Positions 6,447 to 13,377 of a DNA stretch of 18,910 nt are shown here, piece after piece (position 1 is the first letter of the stretch; every line of letters starts with the position of its first letter). Source of the stretch: Thermoleophilia bacterium (GTDB lineage: Bacteria; Actinomycetota; Thermoleophilia; Gaiellales; Gaiellaceae); the NCBI GenBank assembly GCA_025934335.1, contig JAICYG010000039.1, positions 1 through 18,910 on the forward strand. Direction: 5' to 3'. The notes beneath the pieces are model-generated. The model did no database searches, was not told where the DNA came from, and saw only the letters and a program-made list of their open reading frames with translations. The position numbers were made by a program, and so were the translations under genes.

Positions 6447-7084
6447 GGCCACGAGTCCATCACATCGCGCACCGCCGCGACGAGACCGTCGAGATCGTTC
6501 GTCGCTGCCTGCGCGACCACCCGGATCCCGACGGAACGGGCGATGCGGGACGTCTCCGGCCCGATCGACACGGCGGGGGCGACGCCGCCGATCGCGGCAT
6601 ACGCCCGGGCGGCCGACCCGGACGCGAGGACGACGACGTCGCCGTCCGGCGGCTCCGGGGCGAGCAGCCGCGTGCGGTAGAGCGGAACGAAGTCGGCGTC
6701 GAGCTCTTCGATCGGCCGGCGGCGCGCCCCTTCGGCGGCCGCGAACAGCACACGGCCCGCCGGGCGCGGCAGCTCGCGCAGCAGCCCCTCCTGCGTCGAC
6801 TCGGCCGGCACGAGCGCGGGCTCGATGCCGTGTGCGCGCAGCGTCTCGGCGGTGCCCGGTCCGACCGCCGCGACACGCGGCAGGTTGCAGCCGCGCCGTG
6901 CGATCTCGTCGGCGCCGTTCGGGCTCGTGACGATCAGCCAGTCGTAGCCCGCCGCGTCGACGGGGTCGTCCGAGGTGCGCTCGATCTCGATCAGCGGGCA
7001 CTCGACCACCTCCGCGCCGGCGCGCTCGAGCGCCTCGACGAGCGGCCCGGCCTGCGTGCGCGGCCGCGTGACGATCGCCTTCAT
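6443..7084 (-). CDS. hemD: Uroporphyrinogen-III synthase
   Basis: A 213-residue HemD-family protein that cyclises and inverts ring D of hydroxymethylbilane in the cytosol. It is shorter than most homologs (about 240-260) but keeps both halves: VTRPRTQAGPLVEALERAGAEVVECPLIEI at the N-terminus (typical TRP.....L...L...G fold), the WLIVTSPNGAD hinge, AAVGPGTAETLRAHG, and VSIGPETSRIARSVGIRV near the C-terminus. HemD sequences diverge strongly, so position directly behind hemC (ATGA overlap) is important support. It is followed with another ATGA overlap by the SAM hydrolase. Confidence 0.94.
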   Translation of the reverse strand: MKAIVTRPRTQAGPLVEALERAGAEVVECPLIEIERTSDDPVDAAGYDWLIVTSPNGADEIARRGCNLPRVAAVGPGTAETLRAHGIEPALVPAESTQEGLLRELPRPAGRVLFAAAEGARRRPIEELDADFVPLYRTRLLAPEPPDGDVVVLASGSAARAYAAIGGVAPAVSIGPETSRIARSVGIRVVAQAATNDLDGLVAAVRDVMDSWP

Positions 7085-7905
7085 CGCTGCAGGGCGAGGA
7101 GCTCCTGCGCGAGCGCGAGCGGGTCGTCGCCGCTTCGCCGCTCGAGCCATGCGCCGTCCTCGTCGGCGATCAGCGCGTGCAGCGTCCTTCCGTCGTGGTA
7201 CGCGGCGACGGGCGCGAGGCAGCCCGCGCCGATCGCCGCGACGCAGCGTCGCTCCGGCTCCACTCGCGCGCGTGTCGACGCATCGTCGGTGTGCGCGACG
7301 AGCTCTTCCTCGCCGGCGCGGACCTGCAGCGCGAGGGCGCCCTGCGCCGCCTCCGGCAGCATCAGCTCCGGGTCGAGGCGCGCGCCGATCTCGCCGGCGA
7401 GCCCCAGCCGGTCGAGGCCGCACGCCGCCAGGACGATCGCGTCCAGGCCGCGCTCTCGCCGCTTGCGCAGGCGCGTGTCGACGTTCCCGCGCAGCGGCTC
7501 GACCGAGAGCGTCGGCTCGTGCGCGAGCAGCTGGGCCCGCCGCCGGGCGGAGGCGGTGCCGATGCGCATGCCGGGCTCGATCCGACTCGCGCCGACGAGC
7601 GCGTCGCGCGGGTCGTCGCGCTCGAGGTACGCGCCGACGGCGAGCCCCTCCGTGTCGGTGGAGGTCATGTCCTTCGCCGAATGGACGGCGACGTCGATAC
7701 GCCCGGCGAGGAGCGCTTCCTCGATCTCCTTGACGAAGACGCCGCGCTCGCCGATCTGCCCGAAGGGCCGCTTGCGGTCGCGGTCGCCCGCGGTCGTGAT
7801 CGGGACGAAGGCGACCTCGACTCCCTGTCGGCGGAGAGCGGCTGCTGCCTGCTCGGCCTGGGTCAGCGCGAGCCTAGAGCCGCGAGACCCGATGCGGACG
7901 AGCAC
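7081..7905 (-). CDS. hemC: Porphobilinogen deaminase (hydroxymethylbilane synthase)
   Basis: A 274-residue enzyme that polymerises four porphobilinogens to hydroxymethylbilane. Motifs: N-terminal IGSRGSRLALTQA, FVKEIEEALL, catalytic D79 in VHSAKDM, the cofactor-binding arginines in TASARRRAQLL, RGNVDTRL, and the dipyrromethane cysteine C229 in GAGCLAPVAA. It is somewhat short (family about 300-315), mainly by a compact C-terminal domain. Start GTG 7905 follows a GGAGGGAGGG Shine-Dalgarno-like run. The 107-bp gap to hemA is the longest within the operon and holds an inverted repeat. It overlaps hemD by 4 bp. Confidence 0.96.
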   Translation of the reverse strand: MLVRIGSRGSRLALTQAEQAAAALRRQGVEVAFVPITTAGDRDRKRPFGQIGERGVFVKEIEEALLAGRIDVAVHSAKDMTSTDTEGLAVGAYLERDDPRDALVGASRIEPGMRIGTASARRRAQLLAHEPTLSVEPLRGNVDTRLRKRRERGLDAIVLAACGLDRLGLAGEIGARLDPELMLPEAAQGALALQVRAGEEELVAHTDDASTRARVEPERRCVAAIGAGCLAPVAAYHDGRTLHALIADEDGAWLERRSGDDPLALAQELLALQR

Positions 7906-7926
7906 AGGACGCCCTCCCTCCGCGCT

Positions 7927-8004
7927 TCGAGCGGCCGCACGAGGGGAACGCGAGCCGCACGCGCAGGAACGCCGACGGCGCGACGGCGGGCAGCGGCCGC
8001 TCGA
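7927..8004. repeat. Inverted repeat between hemA and hemC
   Basis: TCGAGCGGCCGC (7927-7938) is matched by its exact reverse complement (7993-8004), 54 bp apart, in the 107-bp hemA-hemC gap (7906-8012). No T-run follows, so it is not a classical terminator. Each arm contains the self-complementary octamer GCGGCCGC, which makes chance or alternative folding more likely. Confidence 0.5.
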
Positions 8005-8012
8005 TCCGCTTC

Positions 8013-9212
8013 CTAGGGTCGACGCTCATCGTCCAGCCCGAAGAGATGCCTGACCGCGTCGGCGTACGCGACGCCGTCGGCCGTTACGGCCGCCTCCTTC
8101 ATGCGCACCGTCGGCAGGTGCAGGAGCTTGTTCAGGATCTGCTGCGTCACCGACTCGAGCGTGCGCCGTTCGTCGTCGCTCACCCGCACCTTCGCGAGCT
8201 CCGCAGCACGGATCTCCTCGGCGCGCGCGCGCAGCGAAGCGATCGCCGGAACGACGTCGAGCGACGCCCGCCAGGTGTGGAAGCGCTCGGCCTCCTCGGC
8301 CACGAGCTGTTCCCCGCGCTCCGCCTCCGCGCGGCGGCCCGCGAGCGTCTCCGCGACGACCGCCTCGAGGTCGTCGATGTCGTAGAGAAAACAACCGCCG
8401 AGCCCGCCGATCGCAGGATCGAGGTCGCGCGGCACGGCGATGTCGATGAAGAACAGGGGCGTCCGACGACGCGACGGCACGTCCACTGCACGAAGCACCG
8501 GGTCGGACGACCCGGTGGACGAGACGACGACATCGACCTCGCCGAGCCGGGTCGGGATCTCGTCGAGGCGGAGCGCGGCACCGCCGAACCGCCGGGTCAA
8601 GTCGTGAGCGGTCTCCTCCGTCCGGTTCGCGACGAACGCGATCTCGGCGCCGCGCGAGACGAGGTTCGAGGCGGCGAGCTCGCCGATACGGCCCGCGCCG
8701 ACGAGCAGCACGCGCCGGCCGCGTAGGTCGCCGAACACCTGCGCGGCGAGCGCCGCCGCAGCCGACGAGACCGAGGCGGGGCTCTCGCCGATCGCCGTCT
8801 CGGTGCGCACGCGCTTGCCGACGCCGAGCGCCTGCCGGAAGACGCGGTCGAGCACCGGCCCCGGCGTCACGGCCTCGTACGCGTCGCGCACCTGGCCGAG
8901 GATCTCACCCTCGCCCGGAACGAGCGAGTCGAGCCCGGCGGCGACGCGGAACAGGTGCAGCGCGGCCGCGTCCTCGTGCAGCCGGTAGAGGACGCCGTCG
9001 AGCGGCTCGCCCGCCGCCGCCTCGAGCGTCGCCGCGGCGCGCTCCTCGGCGATGTCCCAGAGGTAGAGCTCGGTGCGGTTGCACGTCGAGAGGCAGACGG
9101 CGTCGCCGAGCCCGCGCGCGAGCTCCGCTGCGGCCGCGAGGTCGAGCGTCACCCGCTCCCGCAACTCGACGGGTGCAACGTGGTGCGAGAGGCCGACGAC
9201 AGAAAGGCTCAT
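8013..9212 (-). CDS. hemA: Glutamyl-tRNA reductase
   Basis: A 399-residue NADPH-dependent enzyme converting glutamyl-tRNA(Glu) to glutamate-1-semialdehyde, the first committed step of C5 tetrapyrrole synthesis. Catalytic C44 lies in STCNRTELY. GLDSLVPGEGEILGQV, the nucleotide-binding VGAGRIGELA, and VVSSTGSSDPVL are all in place. The C-terminal dimerisation helix (NKLLHLPTVRMKEAA) is complete, and length is typical (about 400-440). ATG 9212 overlaps the stop of the CcsA/HemX-like gene (ATGA). The gene order hemX-like, hemA, hemC, hemD resembles the hemAXCD cluster of Bacillus. hemB and hemL are not in the window. Confidence 0.97.
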   Translation of the reverse strand: MSLSVVGLSHHVAPVELRERVTLDLAAAAELARGLGDAVCLSTCNRTELYLWDIAEERAAATLEAAAGEPLDGVLYRLHEDAAALHLFRVAAGLDSLVPGEGEILGQVRDAYEAVTPGPVLDRVFRQALGVGKRVRTETAIGESPASVSSAAAALAAQVFGDLRGRRVLLVGAGRIGELAASNLVSRGAEIAFVANRTEETAHDLTRRFGGAALRLDEIPTRLGEVDVVVSSTGSSDPVLRAVDVPSRRRTPLFFIDIAVPRDLDPAIGGLGGCFLYDIDDLEAVVAETLAGRRAEAERGEQLVAEEAERFHTWRASLDVVPAIASLRARAEEIRAAELAKVRVSDDERRTLESVTQQILNKLLHLPTVRMKEAAVTADGVAYADAVRHLFGLDDERRP

Positions 9213-9970
9213 GCGAAGTGGCTCCCCGAGAGGGCGAGCCGGACGACGATCACGAGCGCGAAGCCGCCGAGCGCGAGATAGGCGGCGCGGCGGCCCGCCG
9301 GGCGAAGCGCGAGGAAACCGCCGTAGACGAGCCATGTGACGAGCGTCACCGCCTCGAGCGCGTCGAGGCCGTGATGGTCGCGGCGCAGACGTACGATGCC
9401 GGCGGCGAGCCCGAGCGTCAACAGCGGCACCGAGACGGCGACCGTCCGCCACGTCAGGCGCTCGAGCGAGGCGAGCGGCGGCAGGCGCAGCCGCAGGATG
9501 TCGGGCGCGCGCGACTTCAGGCGGCGCTCCTGCCACAGGTACAGCCCCGCGAGCGCCGCCGCGAGCGTGAACCCGGCGAACGCGGCGAGCACGAAGCCGA
9601 CGTGCAGGACGAGGAAGAGGCTCCCGTAGGCGGAGCCGGAGCCTTCATGCGTGCCGCCGCCCACGCGCGCGACGACGAACAGCACCGCGGCGAGCGGCAT
9701 GACCGCGAGCCCGAGCAGGCGAAACCGGGGCCGGCAGCCCCAGATCAGGTAGGCGCCGACGACGAGCCACACGAACAGGTTCAGCGAGCCGGACCAGCTC
9801 GACCACGGGAAGCCGTCGGCGTGCGCGGCCTGGGCCGCGAGGAGCGCCGTCTGCGCGAGCCAACCGACTCGGACGCCCCAGGTCGCCGCGGGCGATGTGC
9901 GCGGCGACGCATACGCGACGGCCGCCTCGCCGTACCCAACGAGCGCGGGCCAGAAGAGCGCCTCAACCAC
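9209..9970 (-). CDS. CcsA/HemX-like integral membrane protein (cytochrome c assembly family)
   Basis: A 253-residue protein with about eight predicted transmembrane segments (roughly 1-21, 30-51, 60-78, 83-103, 115-145, 173-194, 204-225 and 230-248). The middle segment LVLHVGFVLAAFAGF and the C-terminal LALSGSHFA carry histidines placed as in CcsA. However, the tryptophan-rich WGxxWxWD heme-binding motif expected just before LVTWLVYGGFLA is replaced by DHHGLDALEAVT. That loss fits HemX, the CcsA relative encoded beside hemA in Bacillus and linked to glutamyl-tRNA reductase levels. I therefore favour HemX over an active System II synthetase. The GTG start at 9970 overlaps ccmD by 8 bp, and the stop overlaps hemA. 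Confidence 0.8.
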   Translation of the reverse strand: MVEALFWPALVGYGEAAVAYASPRTSPAATWGVRVGWLAQTALLAAQAAHADGFPWSSWSGSLNLFVWLVVGAYLIWGCRPRFRLLGLAVMPLAAVLFVVARVGGGTHEGSGSAYGSLFLVLHVGFVLAAFAGFTLAAALAGLYLWQERRLKSRAPDILRLRLPPLASLERLTWRTVAVSVPLLTLGLAAGIVRLRRDHHGLDALEAVTLVTWLVYGGFLALRPAGRRAAYLALGGFALVIVVRLALSGSHFA

Positions 9971-10115
9971 GCTCTCGCGCCCTCTCCACGAGCTCGCCGA
10001 GCTGCCGCTGCAGCCGTTGTAGCTTCGCGGCGATGATCGCGATCCACGCGAGCACCGCCACGAAGACGACGAGGTAGGCGGCGGCCACGTACTGCCACTC
10101 GGACGGAGGGTTCAC
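9963..10115 (-). CDS. ccmD: CcmD-like small membrane protein
   Basis: A 50-residue protein with a single transmembrane helix (YVAAAYLVVFVAVLAWIAII, about residues 9-28) followed by a positively charged cytosolic tail (KLQRLQRQLGELVERARERG) that should form an amphipathic helix. In System I, CcmD joins CcmABC and helps release holo-CcmE. The start is GTG 10115, in a 4-bp GTGA overlap with the ccmC stop. CcmD is poorly conserved in sequence, so the call depends on topology and position directly after ccmC. Confidence 0.85.
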   Translation of the reverse strand: MNPPSEWQYVAAAYLVVFVAVLAWIAIIAAKLQRLQRQLGELVERARERG

Positions 10116-10771
10116 GTGAGGAGCTCCCGCAGGTCGCGTACGTGCGCGTCGAGCCGCTTGCCCGCCAGCTCGACGTTGTAGAGCGTCGCGAACAGGAGCA
10201 GCATCGCCACGAGCGCGACGCAGAACGTGAAGAACTGCGAACCGGTCATCTGCGGGCCGTGCGAGTTGAACACGACCGGGTGGATGAAGTGCTGCGACAG
10301 CCTGATCGCGAGGAACGAGACGGGGATCAGGACGACGCCGAAGAGCGCATAGACGGCGCTCATGTTCGCGCGCGACGGGCCCGGATCGACGGAGTAGCGG
10401 AGCATGAAGTACGCGCAGTAGAAGAGGAAGAGCACGAGGAAGAGCACGAGCTGGTTCTCGCTCCACGACCACCAGACGCCCCACGACGCCTTCGCCCAAA
10501 CGGAACCGGTGATCAGCGTGAGCGCGCCGAAGACGACGCCCTGGTGGATTGCGACGTAGCTCTCGACGTCCGCGCGCTCGTCGCGCGTACGCAGGTAGCG
10601 AAGTGCCTTCCATGCGCCCCAGCCGAAGCACGCGTACGAGGTCAGAGCGATCGGCACGTGGAAGTAGAAGATGCGCTGCGAGAAGCCCTGGTCGGCGTCG
10701 GTCGGCGCGTAGAAGAAGATCAGGGCGACGGCGGCGCCGAAGACGGCGGTCGTCAGGGCCGGCAGCTTCAC
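10112..10771 (-). CDS. ccmC: Heme exporter/handling protein CcmC
   Basis: A 219-residue, about six-helix membrane protein of System I cytochrome c maturation that holds heme for loading onto CcmE. Conserved histidines appear in RIFYFHVP and SQHFIHPVVF. The tryptophan-rich motif is WGVWWSWS, where the usual acidic residue (WGxWWxWD) is a serine followed by Glu. This is unusual and may alter heme handling. GTG 10771 is preceded by a -10-like TACCAT seven bases upstream, suggesting a second, internal leaderless transcript. The gap to ccmB is 27 bp, and it overlaps ccmD by 4 bp. No ccmE, ccmF, ccmG or ccmH is in the window. Confidence 0.94.
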   Translation of the reverse strand: MKLPALTTAVFGAAVALIFFYAPTDADQGFSQRIFYFHVPIALTSYACFGWGAWKALRYLRTRDERADVESYVAIHQGVVFGALTLITGSVWAKASWGVWWSWSENQLVLFLVLFLFYCAYFMLRYSVDPGPSRANMSAVYALFGVVLIPVSFLAIRLSQHFIHPVVFNSHGPQMTGSQFFTFCVALVAMLLLFATLYNVELAGKRLDAHVRDLRELLT

Positions 10772-10784
10772 GCGGCGAATGGTA
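10772..10784 (-). promoter_or_regulatory. Putative internal leaderless promoter of ccmC
   Basis: TACCAT (10784-10779) lies exactly seven bases before the ccmC GTG. No Shine-Dalgarno sequence is visible in the 27-bp ccmB-ccmC gap. No clear -35 is seen. Confidence 0.4.
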
Positions 10785-10798
10785 GTCCCGGAGCGCGC

Positions 10799-11407
10799 TC
10801 AGGCCTCGGCGATCACGTACTCGAACGTCGCCCAGGCGAGTACGGCGAAGATCGCGTCGTAGAGCGCGAGGAACCAGAGGTAGCCGCCGACTCCGCCGAC
10901 GACGATCGGGATCGCGGTCGGCAGGAAGAGCAGCGGCAGCAGGAGCTCCCGCGCACGGCCGGCGACGGCCATCGCACCGAAGAGCGTCCCGACCGCCGCG
11001 ATGCCGATGTCCGCGAGGGCGACCGCCGCGATCGTGCGCCCGCCGAGCCCGTGGAAGAACGCGGCGAACGCGGGCAGCGCAACCACCTCGGCGGCCGCGA
11101 GGAACGCGACCACCGACAGCGCCTTGCCGAGCCAGATCGCGCTCCGGTCGCACGGCGCGAGCACGAGCGCGTCGAACATCCCCTGCTCGCGCTCGGCGAC
11201 GAAAGCGCGGGTCAGCCCGAGCAGCGCCGTGAAGACGAGCGCCGACCAGAGGAGGCCGCGCGCCGCGACGTCACTCGTGCCCCGCGGCAGCGCGAAGTGG
11301 AAGATCGTGAGCGCAGCGAGCACGAAGAGGAGCATCGCCGGCAGCGTCTCCTTCGCGCGCAGCTCGAGCAGCAGGTCCTTCCGCGCGAGCGCGACGGTGT
11401 CCGACAT
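10799..11407 (-). CDS. ccmB: Heme exporter subunit CcmB (ABC transporter permease)
   Basis: A 202-residue membrane permease with about six hydrophobic helices and the typical N-terminal amphipathic stretch ALARKDLLLELRAKE, followed by FTALLGLTRAFVAEREQGMFDALVLAPCDR, which is diagnostic for CcmB. With CcmA and CcmC it forms the ABC complex that frees heme-loaded CcmE. I chose ATG 11407 because it fits the family N-terminus. A GTG at 11485 is in frame, overlaps the ccmA stop in the GTGA manner used elsewhere in this operon, and would add 26 residues encoded by the 62-bp repeat. That longer form cannot be excluded. Confidence 0.93.
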   Translation of the reverse strand: MSDTVALARKDLLLELRAKETLPAMLLFVLAALTIFHFALPRGTSDVAARGLLWSALVFTALLGLTRAFVAEREQGMFDALVLAPCDRSAIWLGKALSVVAFLAAAEVVALPAFAAFFHGLGGRTIAAVALADIGIAAVGTLFGAMAVAGRARELLLPLLFLPTAIPIVVGGVGGYLWFLALYDAIFAVLAWATFEYVIAEA

Positions 11408-11416
11408 GTACCTGAG

Positions 11417-11478
11417 CCCGCTCCGGCCGCGGCCAAGCCGCGGCCTGCGCTCCTGGGCCGGCTCCGTCGAGCCTACGC
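11417..11478 (-). repeat. 62-bp structured intergenic element, copy 2
   Basis: It lies in the gap between the ccmA stop (11484-11482) and the ccmB ATG (11407), in the same orientation as copy 1. On the minus strand: hairpin I is GGCTC-GACG-GAGCC (11473-11460), fully paired; a linker with AGGAGCG follows; hairpin II is a perfect 9-bp stem (11445-11437 with 11433-11425) around a TTG loop; the tail is GCCGGAGCGGG, which overlaps the stem. Confidence 0.75.
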
Positions 11479-11481
11479 CGG

Positions 11482-12048
11482 TCACGTGAACGCAAGCCTC
11501 TGCGTTGCGCGGCGTGCGAACCGAGCGGGATCGTGGGTCGCGACGACGAGCGCGCGCGGCTCCTCGACGACCGCGTCGAGGAGCTCGAGGCCGTGCGCGT
11601 CGAGCGCGTTCGTGGGCTCGTCGAGCACGAGGAGCGACGGCTCGTGGAGGAGCACGCGGCAGAGGCCGAGCCGCTGCTGCATGCCGCGCGAGAACGTCCC
11701 GGTGCGCTCGTTGCGCGCCTCCCAGAGGCCGAAGCGCTCGAGCAGCATCCCGACGCGCTCGCGCTCGACGCGGTAGAGCCGGGCGAAGAGCACGAGGTTC
11801 TCGAGCGCCGTCAGCTCCCGGTAGACGAGCGGCTCGTGGCCGAGGTAGCCGATCCGCTCACGTGCCGGCAGCTCGAGCGATCCCGCCGACGGCAGCGCGA
11901 GCCGCGCGAGGATGCGAAGCAGGCTCGTTTTCCCCGACCCGTTCGCGCCGGTCACGAGCAGCGTGTCGCCGTCTGCGAGCTCGACGTCGATCCCGGCGAA
12001 GACGCGCCGGTCGCCGTAGCGCTTCGCGAGACCGCGCCCCCTGATCAC
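11482..12048 (-). CDS. ccmA: Heme exporter ATP-binding subunit CcmA
   Basis: A 188-residue ABC ATPase, the compact size usual for CcmA (about 200). Walker A GANGSGKTS is at 34-42, signature FSRGMQQRLGLCR at about 119-131 (an LSxGQ variant typical of CcmA), and Walker B LLVLDEPTNALD at about 139-150. The switch histidine is in VATHDP. HEPLVYRELTALENL matches the CcmA Q-loop region with a His in place of Gln. GTG 12048 overlaps the prenyltransferase stop by 4 bp (GTGA). It powers the CcmABCD complex in the inner membrane. Confidence 0.94.
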   Translation of the reverse strand: MIRGRGLAKRYGDRRVFAGIDVELADGDTLLVTGANGSGKTSLLRILARLALPSAGSLELPARERIGYLGHEPLVYRELTALENLVLFARLYRVERERVGMLLERFGLWEARNERTGTFSRGMQQRLGLCRVLLHEPSLLVLDEPTNALDAHGLELLDAVVEEPRALVVATHDPARFARRATQRLAFT

Positions 12049-12890
12049 AGGACGTCGGCGAGCACGAAGACGAAGAACGCGACGGAGATGACTCCGTTCA
12101 TCGTGAAGAACGCGGCGTCGAGCCGGCGCAGGTCGCCCGGCCGGACGAGCGAGTGCTCGTAAAGGAGGAGGCCTCCGACGGCGATCACGCCGAGCCAGTA
12201 GGCGACGCCGACGCCGAGCCCCTTCCCGGCGGCGACGAGCAGCACGAGCGTCGCGAGGTGGAGGGCGCGCGCGCCGAGGAACGCGCCGCGCTCGCCGAAG
12301 CGCGTCGCCCACGAGTGGAGCCCCTGACGGCGGTCGATGTCGAGGTCGAACAGCGCGTAGAAGAGGTCGAAGCCCGCGACCCACGCCGCGACCGCGGCGC
12401 CGAGCGCCCACGCCTGCCACGGCAGCGTCCCCTTGATCGCCGCCCACGCGCCGACCGGCGCGAGCCCGTCGACCGCGCCGAGCCACAGGTGGCAGAGCCA
12501 GGTGAACCGCTTCAGGTACGGGTAGACGACGAAGGCGACGATCGGGATCGGCGCGAGCCAGCGGACGAGCGGGTCGAGCTGGAAGACCGCGACGACGTAC
12601 AGCCCGAGCGACGCGGCGCAGAACCAGAGCACCGACGACACGGTGAGCGCGCCCGACGGGAGCTCGCGGGCGGAGGTGCGCGGGTTCGCCGCGTCGATCC
12701 CCGCGTCGATCAGCCGGTTCAACGCCATCGCGAGCGACCGCGCCCCGACCATCGCGAGCGTGATCCAGAGGAGATCGTGCCCCGTCGGGATGCCGCCGAC
12801 TGCGAGGAACGCCCCGACGTACGCGAACGGCAGGGCGAAGATCGTGTGCTCGAACTTGACGAGCCGGTAGTAGAGCCGGGCCAGCCCCAT
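12045..12890 (-). CDS. UbiA-family prenyltransferase, MqnP-like (menaquinone synthesis)
   Basis: A 281-residue membrane prenyltransferase with about nine helices. The two aspartate motifs that bind the Mg-diphosphate are NRLIDAGID and DLFYALFDLDID. Segments KFEHTIFALPFAYVGAF, NPRTSARELPSGALT and RRQGLHSWATRFG are characteristic of the UbiA subgroup now linked to the futalosine pathway (MqnP), not of MenA or UbiA proper. It would attach a polyprenyl chain to the naphthoate precursor. The ATG at 12890 is separated from the mog stop by one base (TGAGATG). Other mqn genes are not in the window. A different aromatic acceptor is possible. Confidence 0.88.
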   Translation of the reverse strand: MGLARLYYRLVKFEHTIFALPFAYVGAFLAVGGIPTGHDLLWITLAMVGARSLAMALNRLIDAGIDAANPRTSARELPSGALTVSSVLWFCAASLGLYVVAVFQLDPLVRWLAPIPIVAFVVYPYLKRFTWLCHLWLGAVDGLAPVGAWAAIKGTLPWQAWALGAAVAAWVAGFDLFYALFDLDIDRRQGLHSWATRFGERGAFLGARALHLATLVLLVAAGKGLGVGVAYWLGVIAVGGLLLYEHSLVRPGDLRRLDAAFFTMNGVISVAFFVFVLADVL

Positions 12891-12891
12891 C

Positions 12892-13377
12892 TCAGCGTGC
12901 AGTCTGCTGATGCGCGGTGGGCTCGTCGCGAAGAAGCGACAGCGCGTGCCCGAGAGCGGGCCGCAGCACGGCGTAGCCGTCGCGGCAGCCGCCGGTCGAT
13001 CCGGGCAGATTGACGACGAGCGTGCCCCCGACGACGCCGGCGACGCCGCGCGAGAGCAGGCCGTGCGGCGTCTTCGCGATCGAGTCGGCGCGCAGCGCCT
13101 CGGCGATCCCCGGCGCCTCGCGCTGGAGGACGGTGCGCGTCGCCTCGGGTGTGACGTCACGGGGCGCGAGCCCGGTCCCGCCGGTCGTCAGGACGACCGC
13201 CGCCCCCGCCGCCAGCTCCTCGATCGCGGCCGCGATCTCTGCCCGCTCGTCGGACACCACGCGACGCACCACCTCGTAGCCGTCCGCACGGAGGAGCTCC
13301 GCGAGCGCGTCGCCGCTCCTGTCCTCCGCCTCTCCTCGCGACACGCGGTCGGACACGGTGAGCACGGCGGCGTTCAC
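12892..13377 (-). CDS. Molybdopterin adenylyltransferase family protein (MoaB/Mog)
   Basis: A 161-residue protein with the MoCF-binding fold. It acts in molybdenum cofactor synthesis by adenylating molybdopterin (as Mog/Cnx1G; MoaB in organisms lacking Mog). Motifs: VSDRVSRGEAEDRSGDAL, LTTGGTGLAPRDVTPEAT and GTLVVNLPGSTGG. The ATG-less start is GTG 13377, in a GTGA overlap with moaC. It runs to the prenyltransferase with a 1-bp gap. MoaB and Mog cannot be separated reliably by eye. Confidence 0.93.
   Translation of the reverse strand: MNAAVLTVSDRVSRGEAEDRSGDALAELLRADGYEVVRRVVSDERAEIAAAIEELAAGAAVVLTTGGTGLAPRDVTPEATRTVLQREAPGIAEALRADSIAKTPHGLLSRGVAGVVGGTLVVNLPGSTGGCRDGYAVLRPALGHALSLLRDEPTAHQQTAR

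Noticed and set aside
7874..8029. A 51-residue minus-strand frame overlapping the hemA end and hemC start
   Set aside because: No Shine-Dalgarno sequence, no recognisable protein, and mostly inside other genes or the inverted repeat.
10142..11776. Long open frame on the plus strand (544 codons) opposite the ccm genes
   Set aside because: Composition is Arg/Glu/Ala-rich with no recognisable domain. It is the reverse frame of well-supported ccmA, ccmB and ccmC in GC-rich DNA.
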